In this document: positions 10,801 through 23,300 of the stretch, one piece after another | Numbering within the stretch: the stretch's first letter is position 1 | Layout of the letters: each line of letters begins with the position of its first letter | Assembly (NCBI GenBank): GCA_900708905.1 | Contig: CAADRB010000071.1 | Coordinates: 301,825-365,824, forward strand | From: Hymenolepis diminuta | Lineage: Eukaryota > Platyhelminthes > Cestoda > Cyclophyllidea > Hymenolepididae | Direction: 5' to 3' | DNA length: 64,000 nucleotides | Made by a program: the position numbers and the translations under genes | The notes under the pieces: model-generated | What the model saw: the letters and a program-made list of their open reading frames with translations, nothing else | What the model was told of the DNA's origin: nothing | Databases searched by the model: none

Positions 10801-13800
10801 GAAGTATCCGTTCCTGGACAAATAATGTATCCTACACTCGTTGGCACAATTAGGAAGACAATTAGAAAATGGGACGGATGGGTAAACTCTACTTCTAAAC
10901 TCTGTTCGTTGTAGTAAATGGTGGAAGAAAAAGCACTTATATGCCAGTAGGTCGTTATACTTCAGGAAACCATTACATAGTGTTGCAGAAAGGGCTTTGT
11001 GACTCACAATGTCATTGTATGAGCCTGTTTTCACTGCCGCAGGTTTTGACTATTATTTCTTACCATAGGAATAAGTTGACGGTTAGTTTAGCATTGCAAA
11101 ATCTGGGATTATCAATTTTCAATTATAGCCCGTTAACAGCATGTTAGTAAAGATACTGACTGAGAAATGTTGATCTTTAGATAAACAAAGTTTAGAAAAT
11201 ATATTTCGAATTTTTTAAAGATAAGATACTACTTAATTCATTTGTTAGTAAGTATAATTCATCTAAAAACATTCTTTTTTCCATTCTGCTTCGTTATGGC
11301 AATATAATGTATGCATTTCTTGCAGTAGAAACCAATATATGATGTCTCTTGCGTGAAAATAGTTTTATAGACGTGGTAGATCACCACTCAGTTTGACCTG
11401 ATTTAATTTCAATTCAACTCTAATTTTAGAATTATTCATGAAGGTGGTTTCACTCAGGAAGATAACAAACAGCACAAACCTGTAGTCTATAGTAATACCA
11501 TCCAGTCCATGGCCGCCATTCTACGTGCTATGAACACTCTGGGCATTCCTTTCGGCGATCCCATTCAATGTGTAAGTTTTGGTTGGTCATTTCTGATTCA
11601 CCACGTATCTTGATTGGTTGACCCAGCCGTTTTTTTTTCATCTAGCCTGAGGATGCACGCGTGGTGAGTGACGTCATTCAAGCCATGCAAGATACAGAAC
11701 CGTTCTCCGAAGAACTCTTAGAGGCCATGAAACGTCTATGGGCCGATCCTGGTGTGCAACAGTGTTTCGTCCGATCTAATGAATACCAACTCAACGATTC
11801 TGCCAAATAGTAAGTTTTGAATTCTTTAATGATTAATTTTTCTCTAGTTTCCTTGACGACCTTGATCGATTGGGAGCAAAAGACTACCGTCCAACAGAAC
11901 AAGATATCCTTCGAACACGTGTCAAGACTACCGGTATTGTAGAGGTTCACTTCCAGTTCAAGAACATGAATTTCAAGTGAGTCTAACTTATGCTATTAGA
12001 AATCGGGTCTTGCCTACTAAAATATATGTATAGTATATGAAGCACATATATAAGTGTTTTCTAAGCATTTTCGAGTTCATTTAAAAGGAGTCAATTTAAA
12101 TAGTGCTAATTTGGAATTAAAAATGAAAATTTGCTACATTTTACTGAGAATACTAGTGAGTAGTATATGAACGTTTGCGAGCTTGCTTTTCCAGACTCTT
12201 CGATGTGGGTGGTCAGCGTTCGGAGCGAAAGAAGTGGATCCACTGTTTCGAGGATGTGACAGCGATTATTTTCTGCGTAGCTATGAGTGAGTACGATCAA
12301 GTGCTGCACGAGGATGAGACCACCAATCGAATGCAGGAGTCTCTCAAACTCTTCGATTCCATTTGCAATAACAAGTGGTTCACTGACACCAGCATCATTC
12401 TCTTCCTCAACAAGAAGGATCTCTTTGCTGAGAAAATCAAACGCTCGCCTCTCAGCGTCTGCTTCCCTGAATATCCTGGTGAGTTATAGCTGTTTCTGTA
12501 TTCTCTATAATTGGTACCAGTAGACACTGGAATCAGAAAAATTTTGAAGGATGTGGTGTTGAGATTACTTGTGTGCTTAGAAATAAATTTATCCATAGCT
12601 CATTCATTCATTGATTTGTTTTGTCTGAATTAGTAGCATTCAAGCATGGGAAACGAATAAAATTATCCAATTAGGATTGAAGGGGGAATGGCTCAAGTCA
12701 GTACAAAAAATAGTCATATTCCAGTTTGAAACTTGGATTAATTTTTCTGCTTGTTTTTCACTTAATGAGTCATGTGTTTAAATTTTGAGTGTACTTATGT
12801 GTGTGATATTCAGATCGTATTTTATTGAGTGGCCGATTACGTAGGAGTAGCCACTAGAGGTGATGGTTAACAATAATCAACGGTAATAAAAGTAGGAGAC
12901 AGGAGTTGCGTAGACCAAAGCTTTATTGAGCAAGCCACGATGAAGATTCGAAAAGTAAGGTAGTGAATGACAGGGGAGAGAAAGAGAGAGAGAGAAGGAA
13001 AGAGAGAAAGGCGTAAGAGTTTGTAACCGTTTCGGTTGGTAGGTTGGTTTTGCATTAGGGGGTTTTATATCGTCTCAAAGAAAAGGGACATCGCTACGGT
13101 GGACCTGAGTTCATTGTGGGGTTAAGCAAAGCTCATTCGAGGTCTACTTAATTGGCCAATTCCGTTAATTAAAATAAACCACTTGAGGACACAAGATGTT
13201 GCTAAGGTAACTTAGGGTCACCACAGAATTAAATGTCACTTTGAGGACGAAATAAGTTAGGTCTCAGAGATTAGTAATGATCTAGTTAATAATTTTGGAA
13301 AAAAACATAGTGATCCGCCCTTCACTTATACCATTTAAATATGGTTGCCATTCCATTTCATAACATTCATGTAATGGCCAATAGCACTTTAATCGCGTGA
13401 GTAAAGTTACCTTAGGGGCCAGACCAAATTAAACTAGATATACTCTCATAGAGCTCATGATTTCCATAAGGCTAACAAGATGCAACGGCCTTTCCCGACT
13501 AAGAAGATCAAATGTAAAATAGAACGGCGTGTATATTTGACAACTGGAAATAAGTAAAAGGAAAAAGGAGGAAGGTATAGGAAGCGGAATCGGGATGAAA
13601 CAAGATGGCGTCAGTATTAAGTGAGGGTAACCTGGGTTGTCTTAGCCAAGCTTTGAGGGGCTTCATTTTATCGTGTTTGGGTCCTTGCATGGTTGTAGAA
13701 TTATCAATCATTCAAAATCATCAAGTGGCTGTTGGGTATAAGTTAGTATGTGCATAATACAGAGAGTGACCGAGCAGGCCTATGAGTCAGTGTGCGCAGA

Positions 13801-15395
13801 TTCTACAAGCCGGCTGATACAAACTAAGGGCTGAACCTGGTATAATCAACGGTGTCTAGATAAATGAGATTCTTTTGGTGACAACAATTTATCAGTAAAT
13901 ATTTCTATTTTATGAATCAAGTAAGGTAGCATTTCATTTCAACAGAGGTTTATTATTTCCTCACAGCCTAAGAGTTTCATGAATTTAAATTCAGCGCCAA
14001 CAATATTTCATCTACTTTATTCTGTAAATCTTGGTTTTTCAATGCTTTTTACCTATTTACATCCCTTTCATTTGAAAGAGTATTCTTAATCAATAAATTG
14101 AGGTCTTATTTTGAGCAAATAAAGTTCGCAATGTAGACAATTCATTTTGCTGAAGGAGAGAAATAAATAGATACGCAGCAGAAGGGGAAAATCCTCCTCA
14201 CTTTGATTAAGTCTTGAGACCACCACTCATCTTGCCACGTATATGTTAGAGGGGAGAGGGGAAAATTGCAAAAATTGTTGCTCCTCTGGGAATGGAAGTG
14301 GGTGTTAGGTAGACGGAAAGTGGGAAAATAATCACAAAACGGTTAAAGCGAATTATAGAATTTGTTGAATTAAGTAATAAATAACCGTGTGGACAGATGG
14401 TATAGTGTTTATTTAATGATGAAGGCGATAAATGTTTGAAACCAATTAGCAAAGCCCCTTCTGCTAATTCTAAACCACAGGGACACCTAACTGGTGATGG
14501 TTGCCCTTTGAATTTATATTCCTGTAAGCAGCTGCCTTGAGAAATTCACCTTTCAATAATACGTTGAGTTCCACCGTTGGAAATTCAGTATAATGGTTAG
14601 ACTGGGGTAAATATCGCTTTCCACAAATATAAAGACATTTGAAAATTTCCAATTTCTGTTAACATCCTGAAATTTGTATAAAAATTGAAAAAAAATTATC
14701 ATTCACTCTAATTTTATTGTATAAATATTATTTAGTTTAGTTTAGACTGCTTAACTTAGCCTGTATTGTATGGTATCCGATTCAAATTTCAATATATATA
14801 TTGCATGCGAAATTCAAAGTGACTTGAGGAAATGTAATGAAGATTTTAGTTTTCATTCCCAAAATGCCTCCTGGAATCTGTTTTGAACAAAGTCCACCTT
14901 ATCCAAAAGATGGCGAGAAAGTCCCTAACATATTAAAAAAACTGAAAAGATTGTATAAAAAAATATTTTTTATTAAAGATGGGTAAATATGAAGTCCTAT
15001 CCATACTCTTTGTCAGGGAAAAAAGGATTTTTGATAGTCAGATTATTATGGAGCGATTCTATTAACACGCCAATCTAATGCTCAATTTAAAAAGGAAAAA
15101 AAATTGCAATATCCTAAAGAATTTCCTTTTTCACAAGGATGGCATTCCTTTTCATTGATGCGGTGTTGTCAGCAGGATGGTATCATTAAGCCGATTTTCT
15201 TTTCTAGGAAAACAAACGTACGAAGAAGCAGCAATCTACATTCAAGCTTCTTTCGAAGCGAAGAACCGGTCGCAGAATAAAGAGATCTACTGTCACCAGA
15301 CCTGTGCCACGGATACCAACAACATCCAGTTTGTCTTTGATGCAGTGACCGATGTTATCATTGCGAACAACCTTCGGGGCTGTGGTCTTTATTAA
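7862..15395 (+). CDS. GNAO1: Guanine nucleotide-binding protein G(o) subunit alpha, seven exons
   Basis: Complete coding sequence of 355 aa, joined from 7862-7979, 9414-9456, 11430-11571, 11646-11809, 11848-11976, 12195-12478 and 15208-15395. All introns are GT/AG and the frame is continuous. The product is the GTP-binding alpha subunit that couples seven-pass receptors to G-beta-gamma and effectors at the inner plasma membrane. The N terminus MGC is the usual site of myristoylation and palmitoylation. GAGESGKS (40-47) is the P-loop. Arg180 and TTG (183-185) are in switch I. DVGGQ, with Gln206, is switch II. NKKD and TCATDT are the guanine-specificity motifs. The last residues GCGLY, with Cys352, are typical of Go rather than Gi (GLF) and include the pertussis-toxin-type cysteine. 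Length is one residue above the vertebrate 354, the extra residue lying near 92-98. Exon 6 spans what I recall as two exons in vertebrate genes. The start is fixed by the conserved N terminus. Confidence 0.97.
11810..11847 (+). other. 38-bp intron 4 of the G-alpha-o gene
   Basis: The donor is gtaagt and the acceptor tctctag. Removing exactly these bases joins the Tyr156 codon (TA+T) and restores the conserved sequence ...DSAKYFLDDL.... The intron is AT-rich and only 38 bases long, at the lower limit of functional introns. Intron 3 (11572-11645) is also short, at 74 bases. The others are 218 bases to 2.7 kb. Confidence 0.9.
12888..13810 (+). repeat. Dispersed repeat family B, copy 1, inside intron 6 of G-alpha-o
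   Basis: The left part (gagttgcgtagaccaaag, then a ccacgatgaagattc block) matches the start of the copy at 20005. The right end (gagcaggcctatgagtcagt then gtgcgcag...ctacaa) matches the ends of the copies at 16366-16753 and 31795-32015. An internal block at 13411-13505 also matches 16380-16480. The copy may be two elements nested or in tandem. A GA-rich simple stretch occupies about 12970-13010. No coding sequence was recognised. Confidence 0.55.
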
Positions 15396-16145
15396 AACTA
15401 ACTAACCACCAAAGTCTGTAGGTCACTTTCAGAGTCCCCCCTAATATCTACCCTTGATCTCAAACTCTTCCCTGCTCTTTCCTTGAAAACACTCTACAAC
15501 CCAGACGCTGCGCGCCGTGAACTCTTCTTAGCTTCTTGATGTTACTCCTTCCAAACCATCCCAATTCCTCCCCTCGTTCCTGCTAGTTCGAATTCGATCT
15601 ATTTAAGTCGTATTTATCTCTCAAATACTCTTCTTTTCATATGAATTAATCTCTCTTTCTCCGCTTGGACCTCTCTCCCTCTCTATTTGTTTGAATGTGT
15701 CTGTTTGTGCTTAAATGGAAACTGTTTGTGTGCGCGCCTAATCTGGAATCTTTCAAAACCGCTTCTATATTCCATATTCCCTACCCTCCCGCAACTTCGG
15801 ACCACACCCAATTTCTCCTTTTTTGATTTTATCGTCTCACTCTTCTTGCACTCACTGAACTTGTTACGCGCCACCTCACCTCTCTTTAGTGTTCTCTTTT
15901 AATTCTCCCTCGTCCGCATTATTTAGTTTTTTTCTTCTGCTGCGCGCACGCTGGTGCGGAGTGCGCCTCTCGACATCTTTCCCTCCTTATTTCGATGACG
16001 ACGGTGATTTTGAATCAAGCTGAATGGGTGTTTGTATGTGTGCGTATGACACTACTTAATATGAAAATGAATTCTACGACTACCATTGGTTAAGATAATA
16101 ATATTGATGAAGAAGATGCTAATAAATGACTGTAAAGCGTATTTT
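15396..16145 (+). other. Probable 3' UTR of the G-alpha-o gene
   Basis: The stretch after the TAA stop is strikingly pyrimidine-rich on the + strand (CTC, TTC and CCCTCC runs, about 15430-15930) and lacks convincing open frames. It ends near a canonical AATAAA at 16121-16126 followed by GT/T-rich sequence, which would give a 3' UTR of about 740 bases. The extent is inferred from these signals only. Confidence 0.55.
16121..16126 (+). terminator. Candidate poly(A) signal AATAAA for G-alpha-o
   Basis: This is a canonical hexamer 726 bases past the stop codon. It is followed within 15-40 bases by T- and GT-rich sequence, as expected for a cleavage/polyadenylation site. Hexamers are common by chance in AT-rich DNA, so confidence is moderate. 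Confidence 0.5.
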
Positions 16146-16365
16146 CTTGTTTTGGTTTATGAGCAAGTTGGATGTAGGTGGAACACACGTAGGTCAACAA
16201 ATTGAATACTTTAGTGGTCTACCTGTGGCGTTTTCATTAATACTGTGATTCGCTTCTATGAGGTTACTAGCGCAACTATGGTATTTTTAAAGAAATATTG
16301 AATGGTGTAAGGCAATCATTATGTAATTCACTCGCATTTAAAAATGGTGGTAATGGGTGCAGAGT

Positions 16366-16753
16366 AGTTCCAGTCCCAAGTAAAGGTACATTAAGAGCCT
16401 CACCAGATTAGGCTAGGTATGCCCTCTTAGAACTGAAAGTCTTCCTTAGGCTAATTGGAAAAAAGACCCCGTCTAGAGTGAGAAAACCAAGAGTTAAGTA
16501 GGACTACATGTTTATTGAACAAGTGGAGGCGGATGAGAGGGGAAAGGAGTGGGAAGAGAAATTAGGAGGTAGGCATCAGTTCTGAACTAGGGCGATCCAG
16601 ATTGTGAGGAACAGGCGAGATGAGGTACAATTGGTCAATTTCACTTTCTTTGTTTATTGGTGGGTAAGTGACAGTTAGGGTAAAGCAATGAGTCAATAGG
16701 TGGACAATAAATAGGCTGAGCAGGTCTAAGAGTCAGGGTGCGCAGGCACTACA
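16366..16753 (+). repeat. Dispersed repeat family B, copy 2
   Basis: The left block (ttaagagcctcaccagatta, then ggctaggtatgccctc) corresponds to 13411-13460. The middle block around a gtttattgaacaagtgg motif corresponds to the start of copy 1. The right end (ggctgagcaggtctaagagt then cagggtgcgcag and ctacaa) corresponds to 13776-13808. A purine-rich centre is shared as well. This is a decayed interspersed element with no coding capacity seen. Confidence 0.5.
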
Positions 16754-16759
16754 ATTTGA

Positions 16760-18370
16760 TTTCCTTGGGTTTAATAGTATAAACATACTTAGGAGCAGTG
16801 AGCCTTGCTTTTTAAAATAAGCGTTGAACGAAAATGCGGTTCGAACTTTTCCATCCTACAAAAGTCCAATAAAGTTTTGTCGCAAGTATATTTGTAACCA
16901 CTCAAAATATCCCACTCCACTTTATCAAGATTGACATCTGAACGTGATCATATTAATGTGTCCGAAGATGTTCTAAGACGGAACTTTGCTGATCCTAGGC
17001 AATAGCTAATTTACCATTAACTTAGGATACAGAAAACTTATTAAATTGGACATGAACGAGATTGATATTATCGGAGAGAGAAAACAGGTTATAGCTGAAT
17101 GCTCACATAGAGTATAGAAGAGAAAATGTCAGCTTCGCATCTGGTAAGCGGTGATTTTAGAGAAAGGAGCCCAGCTTAATATTTTGGAAAAGAAGAGCTA
17201 AGAACATCTGATAAGCAGTTTGAGAGATGAATCCGAGGTCAAAGCTCAAAAAGGTAGGAGTGTGGAAACACTGATACGCCAGTCTAGATATCCATAAGTC
17301 CTGAAAGGTTATTCTACAAATATGACAAAACTGAAGATCCCCATCCAGCGAATGAACCGATTTACCGTAAATGAAGCATGCTACTGTGAAAATGCTTAGT
17401 AAGTTTCTAAAGTGAAACGTATTTTCATAACCATTAAAAATCTTCGCGCTTATGTTTTTTTATAATTTGATACCAATTTAAAAACTCTGGAATACACAAA
17501 AATGAAACTAATTCTAGCAATAGGTTTCTGTGTTACCACTGTCATTAGCCCATTCCTTTCTAATAATCCGCGTTATGGGGCGAAATAATAACCACCTGAA
17601 GGTTATCATAACACGCATATGGTTTAAATAAAGTTTACTAATGTTAATGCTTTAAAAATATATGTTTTATTATTTCCTTTCATTTATTTATTAAAAATTT
17701 AGCTGCGGAAAATCATATTTTTATTAAATATTTCTGGAACTTTACATTTATGTCTGAGAATTCAATCATTATGTAAATTAATTGCCCATGGAAATATTCT
17801 TGTCCTATTGATACTGTCGACATATATGGACATAAAAAATTTATCACTTTTAGCTAAATCTGAAAGTGGAATATAATAGAATAAATGCTCTATTAAATGT
17901 ACAAACGGGTTTATTTTCTGATTTGCTATAATAACTAAATGGTTAACCATGTCCGGCGTATAAAGAACACAAATAGGCCGAGTTTACGATTTAAAATATT
18001 GATGATATATTAGTGGCATAAATCTACTGAGTTTGAACCACGACAATTACAGACAAGGAACCACTTTATTATTTCTCGACATGTTCAAATAAAATTAATT
18101 TGTAAAAAGTTTTTGTAATTTATCGAATCTCCATTTACTATGTTAATAACGATAGATTTGACTAAAGTCAATTTTTGTCAACCAGTTGTTGCTTATTTAT
18201 TTATCATGTATAACTGAACAAATTGGGATGGAATTTCTTTCTGAAATGTTTCAATAACCCCTTGACATTATCTTCACCAGGATCTTCAATGGAATCCTCT
18301 ACTGAAGTAGCAGGTCAACGTCTATTAAATTATTCTTTTGATTATTAAAACACTTCTGAGTTCCACCTGC
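16760..18370. other. AT-rich intergenic DNA, nothing recognised
   Basis: No frame longer than about 62 codons, no recognisable motif, and no repeat that I could pair with another copy in the window. Confidence 0.5.
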
Positions 18371-18377
18371 TATCACT

Positions 18378-19115
18378 TACGAATTTGTTTGCAAATAAAC
18401 ATGCTGCAACACATTCTGCCAAATAAGGAGAGATTTGCCTCATCACATTTAAAATACTTTCTGTAAGCTCGTTTCTATTATGCCTTTTCTGATTGTGATT
18501 TAGACCTTCACAATTTCCTCACTTAGAAAATGCCCATTGATTGATTTCTTCAGTCTTTTTTTCTGATTCTTTTTGGTAACTATTCTCATTGCATTCTTCT
18601 ATAGGATCCACATCGACTGCTTTGTTATCAACTTCGTTAATTGCAGATACAGTCGTTTTCCCATGAATGATAAATATCGCTCAACATAAGGACCACAATG
18701 CTCAGGAGCATATAACATAGGTGCTGTTATTATTTCCTCATGTTTTTAGGATGACTTGTTTTGTTTCCGTCAATACCACTAAGTAAAATTCCACTTTTTA
18801 ATACTAATTCAATGTATTTATAACATGGCTTGCAATCCTTATCAGCAATTTTATAAAGATCTTCTAATTGGTTTTGATTTCCCTGTCATTTGAAGCTTGG
18901 GACGGTTTCACATGTTCTTTATCAATCGAGTTAGGAAACAGTAGTTCGACTAGCTGAAGATTAGATGAAGAACTAGTATCCTTGCCATGTCTCTTATATT
19001 CAACTCTCTCTGGCCACAAATAAATAAGCGTGTGCCTGTATGAAAATAGCACGAAGTTAACTAATATTTTGTTAAGATGCATGCTTTTATTTTCAGAATA
19101 TGAAATGAATTTCAT
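18378..19115 (-). pseudogene. Broken, apparently intronless coding sequence, family not recognised
   Basis: Reading the - strand from 19115 downward gives long protein-like stretches linked by small frameshifts and stops. The first is an 83-codon frame ending at 18864 (it contains LWPERVEYKRHGKD and a run of four serines). A second frame reads EDLYKIADKDCKPCYKYIEL. A third contains APMLYAPEHCGPYVERYLSF. A fourth contains TTVSAINEVDNKAVDVDPIE. After an in-frame TGA the fourth continues to ISPYLAECCSMFICKQIRK at about 18378. A protein-like segment just upstream (about 19200-19270, containing LVNLPANMGAFARMY) may belong to it. No introns are evident, which suggests a processed pseudogene or the remains of a mobile-element ORF. 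I cannot name the parent family. Confidence 0.4.
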
Positions 19116-20004
19116 ATCATGTAAAATTAAGTCAAAGACCCTATCTTAATCTGGAGATAAGTCTATATCGGCATGCTAACTTCCCATTTTTATACATCCT
19201 TGCAAATGCTCCCATATTGGCAGGTAAATTTACCAACTTAGCAACATGCTTGGTGGTTTGCAGTAGTTACTTCGCATAGCTAGTGGTAAGGCTAGTAAAG
19301 CAAGTCCAAAGCCACATAACCTACACATTTCATTAACTAATGTCAGTTGAATTGTAAAACAATCAAATACTACTCCCAAGTATGATTACCCAACACTATT
19401 CTTAACTTAAACCTAAAATTTATAAACATTTTAAGTGGGAGTCGACATTCACTTTGGTAGGCGACCAACCCAGCTATTGGCATATTCGAAATGGATAACT
19501 GTAGACTAAAATGGCTACTGAATAGCTTTTTAGTAGGTGTATTTTAATCAGAAAAATAATAGGATTCTACCTAGGGGTTAAAACGTGGAAGGATATGCAT
19601 AGATTGTTTTCAGTTATTTTTTTCGCTTATTGATTTAATAATTGAAATTGCTAATCACAGATCTTCCAATAAATTTTGCCTATGTTAGAGAGTCTGCAAT
19701 ACATCTCGCATTTATAAACCATATATTTAATACCATGTATTTATTCCATCCTGACGGAGAACATTAGTAACTCTGCTGGCATTTTGTGTTAAATATTTAT
19801 CTATCGTCTTCCAATTAATATAGATGGTGAATTGTTGGTTATTTTAACAAAAAGTTAGATAATTTTATAGAGTTACGTTTAAACAAATACTACAAATTTA
19901 TAGCAGTGTGAGAACTGTGTTTGTTGGAGTTATTGTTGTATAGAAAGGTGCATGCTAACAGGGTCACCAGTTTGTTGATTTAAGACTAGTAGGCAGCAGC
20001 TAAT

Positions 20005-20340
20005 GACTGCAGACAAAAGTTCCAAAAAGTGGGACACAAAGAGTTATGTAGGTCAAAGCGTTTTGGGTAAACCACGGTGAGGATTCAAGGGAGTAGGAGA
20101 GGGATGAGGGAGAGAGGAGATGGGGGAGGGGGGGCGGAGGGAAGTGTGCTATCAGATAAACGACAAGTGTGTGCCTGTGTTCGTGCATGGGAGTGGAAGT
20201 GCAAAGACACTTGTGCGAGAACGGGCTTAGGGATATGAAAGCAGATGTATTTTGAATGAAAAGGGATAGTTATAGAAAAAAGGAGAATCGATAAGCTCCT
20301 CTAGACAGATAGGAGATTGGGTCACAGGGCACAAAAGTGA
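20005..20340 (+). repeat. Dispersed repeat family B, copy 3, with G-rich insert
   Basis: The block gagttatgtaggtcaaag...aaaccacggtgaggattc matches gagttgcgtagaccaaag...aagccacgatgaagattc of copy 1. A strongly G-rich tract follows at about 20090-20145, with runs of five and seven G. A 62-codon frame on the - strand here (20000-20188) is a by-product of this composition. The right boundary is uncertain. Confidence 0.45.
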
Positions 20341-23300
20341 AATATGTAACTAAATAGTAATTTTTGAAAATGCATGAAGTCATCCCTCATACTGATGTCT
20401 TTCATTTCGGCCTTAGTAACACTTAACGCAGGGGTATTACTAACCTTCCAGAGCCGACGTGCTAAGCATCTGCTTTTCCTGTAATCTCGTAATCAGGCCA
20501 TGGGAACTACTGCACGTCCAAGTGATATGATCAGCAGTATGTTATCCGAAATTCCGACAAAAGCTCAATCCTTACTATTCGTCCGACTAGACAATAAGTC
20601 ACGAAAAAATTCGGGTGGATTCCTGTTATGGGAAAGCATGCAAATAAAGAAATAAACAAACTGCCTTAATTTGTGCCTTCAACGGAGACCGCTTCTTGCG
20701 TTCTCTGTGTAGTTGAGTGTATGACTCATCTTTCCTCTGGGCCTTTCAGCAATTCCATTCGTTGTCTATCATCTGCGTTGTAAGTTCTACTTCCCGCTAA
20801 ATCACAACTGGAATTTACAGATTGCACAATTGCTGCTTTTCTTCTGCTATTCCTAGATAGAATATTCCGTCACCAACTCTACCCTAATTAAGGCTTTGAA
20901 TAAAACCTTCTGCGCTCAAGGAACTTAAAGTTGAGTTCGAAACAATTGTTTTGCATTAAGATGATATTAGAGAGTTAGCTAACATTGGCATTAATTGATC
21001 TAAACAAGTTCAGGGCACAACAATGTTAAGCTATTTCTCCTCAATTAGAATTTTATCACGTTCATCTCTCCCTACAGTAACAAAGAGCCTCAGAGCCTCG
21101 TAGAAGAGATTTGCATTTTTCATAATTAGTGGATGGAAACTAACGCGGCCTCCACAGATATGCTCATAAGCATGCCAGTGGAAATATCGACAAAATTTGA
21201 ATCATTAATAATTATCGGACTCAATAATACGTCCGAAGAAAATTTGCAATGAATGTCTATCATGCGAAATCTGCAAGCAGGAGATTTACTCGACTGTTTC
21301 TAGGGATCAGATCATGTATTTACAAGAGACTAAGAGATTTGTTTATTATTTTCCTCCCTTTCTAATTTCTTCGCCTAGCGGTGCCTAAATTTAGTTGTTC
21401 TGTAGATTTGAAAAAAAAAAATTCGATAACATGAGTGGTGTTACGGATAGAGACTGCGATACGTTTTGGTATTCGCAGACACGCATTTTCAATTTCCTTC
21501 CTTTTACCCAAGTAAATCGTTCAGGAAAGAATGAAATTTTTTGGACTTATTCAAAATAAATAGGAAACATTTCTTCTATTTCCATGGTTGGTGGATCGTT
21601 GATTCTGGTACGCAAATTCCACTTATTTAATTAAAAGAATAACGTCAATTTCAATCCGTTTTTTTCAACTTTAAAGTATTAACCGATTTCATTCAGTTCG
21701 CTCATTTAATATCAGATAACAAGGAGCTTCTAGGAGTTACGATCTTTGCAGAGGAGATTTGCCGAATACACCTCCCCCACTTTTCCCACTGTCTTCTAAT
21801 GGACACTAAGGCAAATCCACAAATACCGTCACAATTAAATCAGCCAAAATTTCCACAAAAAGTTGAACCAATTTGTTTGATCAAAGCGGAAAGTAGTCAG
21901 GGAAATATTTTGTGCCACTATTTTGTCACGGGAAACAGTTTTACGAGGAAATCGATCAACAATTTTTAGGGATCAATTTTTGTATCTTAGGCAGATCACG
22001 AGATGCCAGTCATTCATTTTTTCAGTACCGTACTGATTAAAGTCTCCTACTTTTAATGATTTTAGGTATGAAACGTCTATTTGACATCAACTGTCTCACA
22101 ATAAAGGGCTTTCCTGATAGTTCTGAGCTAATTAGTCACAAATAATCACTAAGGCATTTTAAACTTATTGCTTGATACAGTGCTATCCCTTCAGTCGTAA
22201 TTCAAAGCTTTGGAGTGGGAGAAATGAATGAAAACAGATAAAGTGCATGGAAATATTTTAAATGTTATGTTTAAATCGTCTGGAATGAGGTGTTTGGTAT
22301 ACAAGGAGGAAAACGGTGTTATTTTCCTAGCATGTGACTGTCGGATGAAGCAGTCCAGGAACGAAATGGGAAGGACTTTTCGAACTTCAAAATATGTAAT
22401 TTAAACCACTGGAAAAGTAGAGCTTTTGTTTCTTGCTTGCTGTCAAACCTTACGTCATAGGACGTTAAGTTTTAAATAATTTATTCGCAAATTAATATTA
22501 ATAAATCGAGATTGCGAAGTTTACTACGCTAAAAAGGCTTTCCATTCCTAACTCCCTCCCATGCTGGAACATCCTGGACGCGCAACTGATTGCGTATCCA
22601 GCAATCGAGGGTGGGCATGCAGAAACATCTCAAATAACCATCGATCATCATTTTCGGAGCGTAGCTTTGATTGTTCTCTCAGATACTCACAATTCCAGTA
22701 AACTATCTCCTCTCTATATTTTCTGTCTTCTCACTACTATGACATAGCCTAATTTTACCCTTAGGGACGATTTACATTAAAGAACTCTGCCAGAGGTACT
22801 TGACTGGAGCTATTTGGACTTCTAAAAGGAGTAAAAATGTTTTGATAGGGGCTTATTTGCGAAGTATTTGGTAAAATACGTTTTCATTCTTATTTCACTA
22901 GCCTTTCAATGGCTACTTCGGCAGCAATTCTGATTTTTTCCATTCATTGGTTACTCCTGCAAATAAATGACAGATTGAGAGAATATAAAGCGTAGGAGGA
23001 AATCAATCACTCAGGTACAGAATTGTCTGACTGTGTCAGTTTGAACGTAAGATTATCATTAAAACAAAGTCTTACTAATTAATTCAATTTAAGTCTTTAA
23101 ATTGTCTATCTAAGAGATTTAACATTTGAAAATTATTAATTCACTTGCATTGGATTGCAGTTAAAGACGTCTCGTTCAATAGACGGGTTTGAAACCTACT
23201 AAATTAAGATTTGTTACCTGAAGGTCTGCAATCGTACCAGAGTAAAACTAGAATTACCAGATGTAGAAGGAGAGAAAACTAAAATAACTGAAAGAGGTAG

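Noticed and set aside
10699..11034. 111-codon - strand frame within G-alpha-o intron 2
   Set aside because: Its cysteine-rich text looked briefly like a transposon protein, but no motif could be named and no copy was found elsewhere in the window.
12106..12596. Several frames of 67-104 codons on both strands around G-alpha-o exon 6
   Set aside because: They are shadows of exon 6 in other frames or read-through of exon 6 into its intron.
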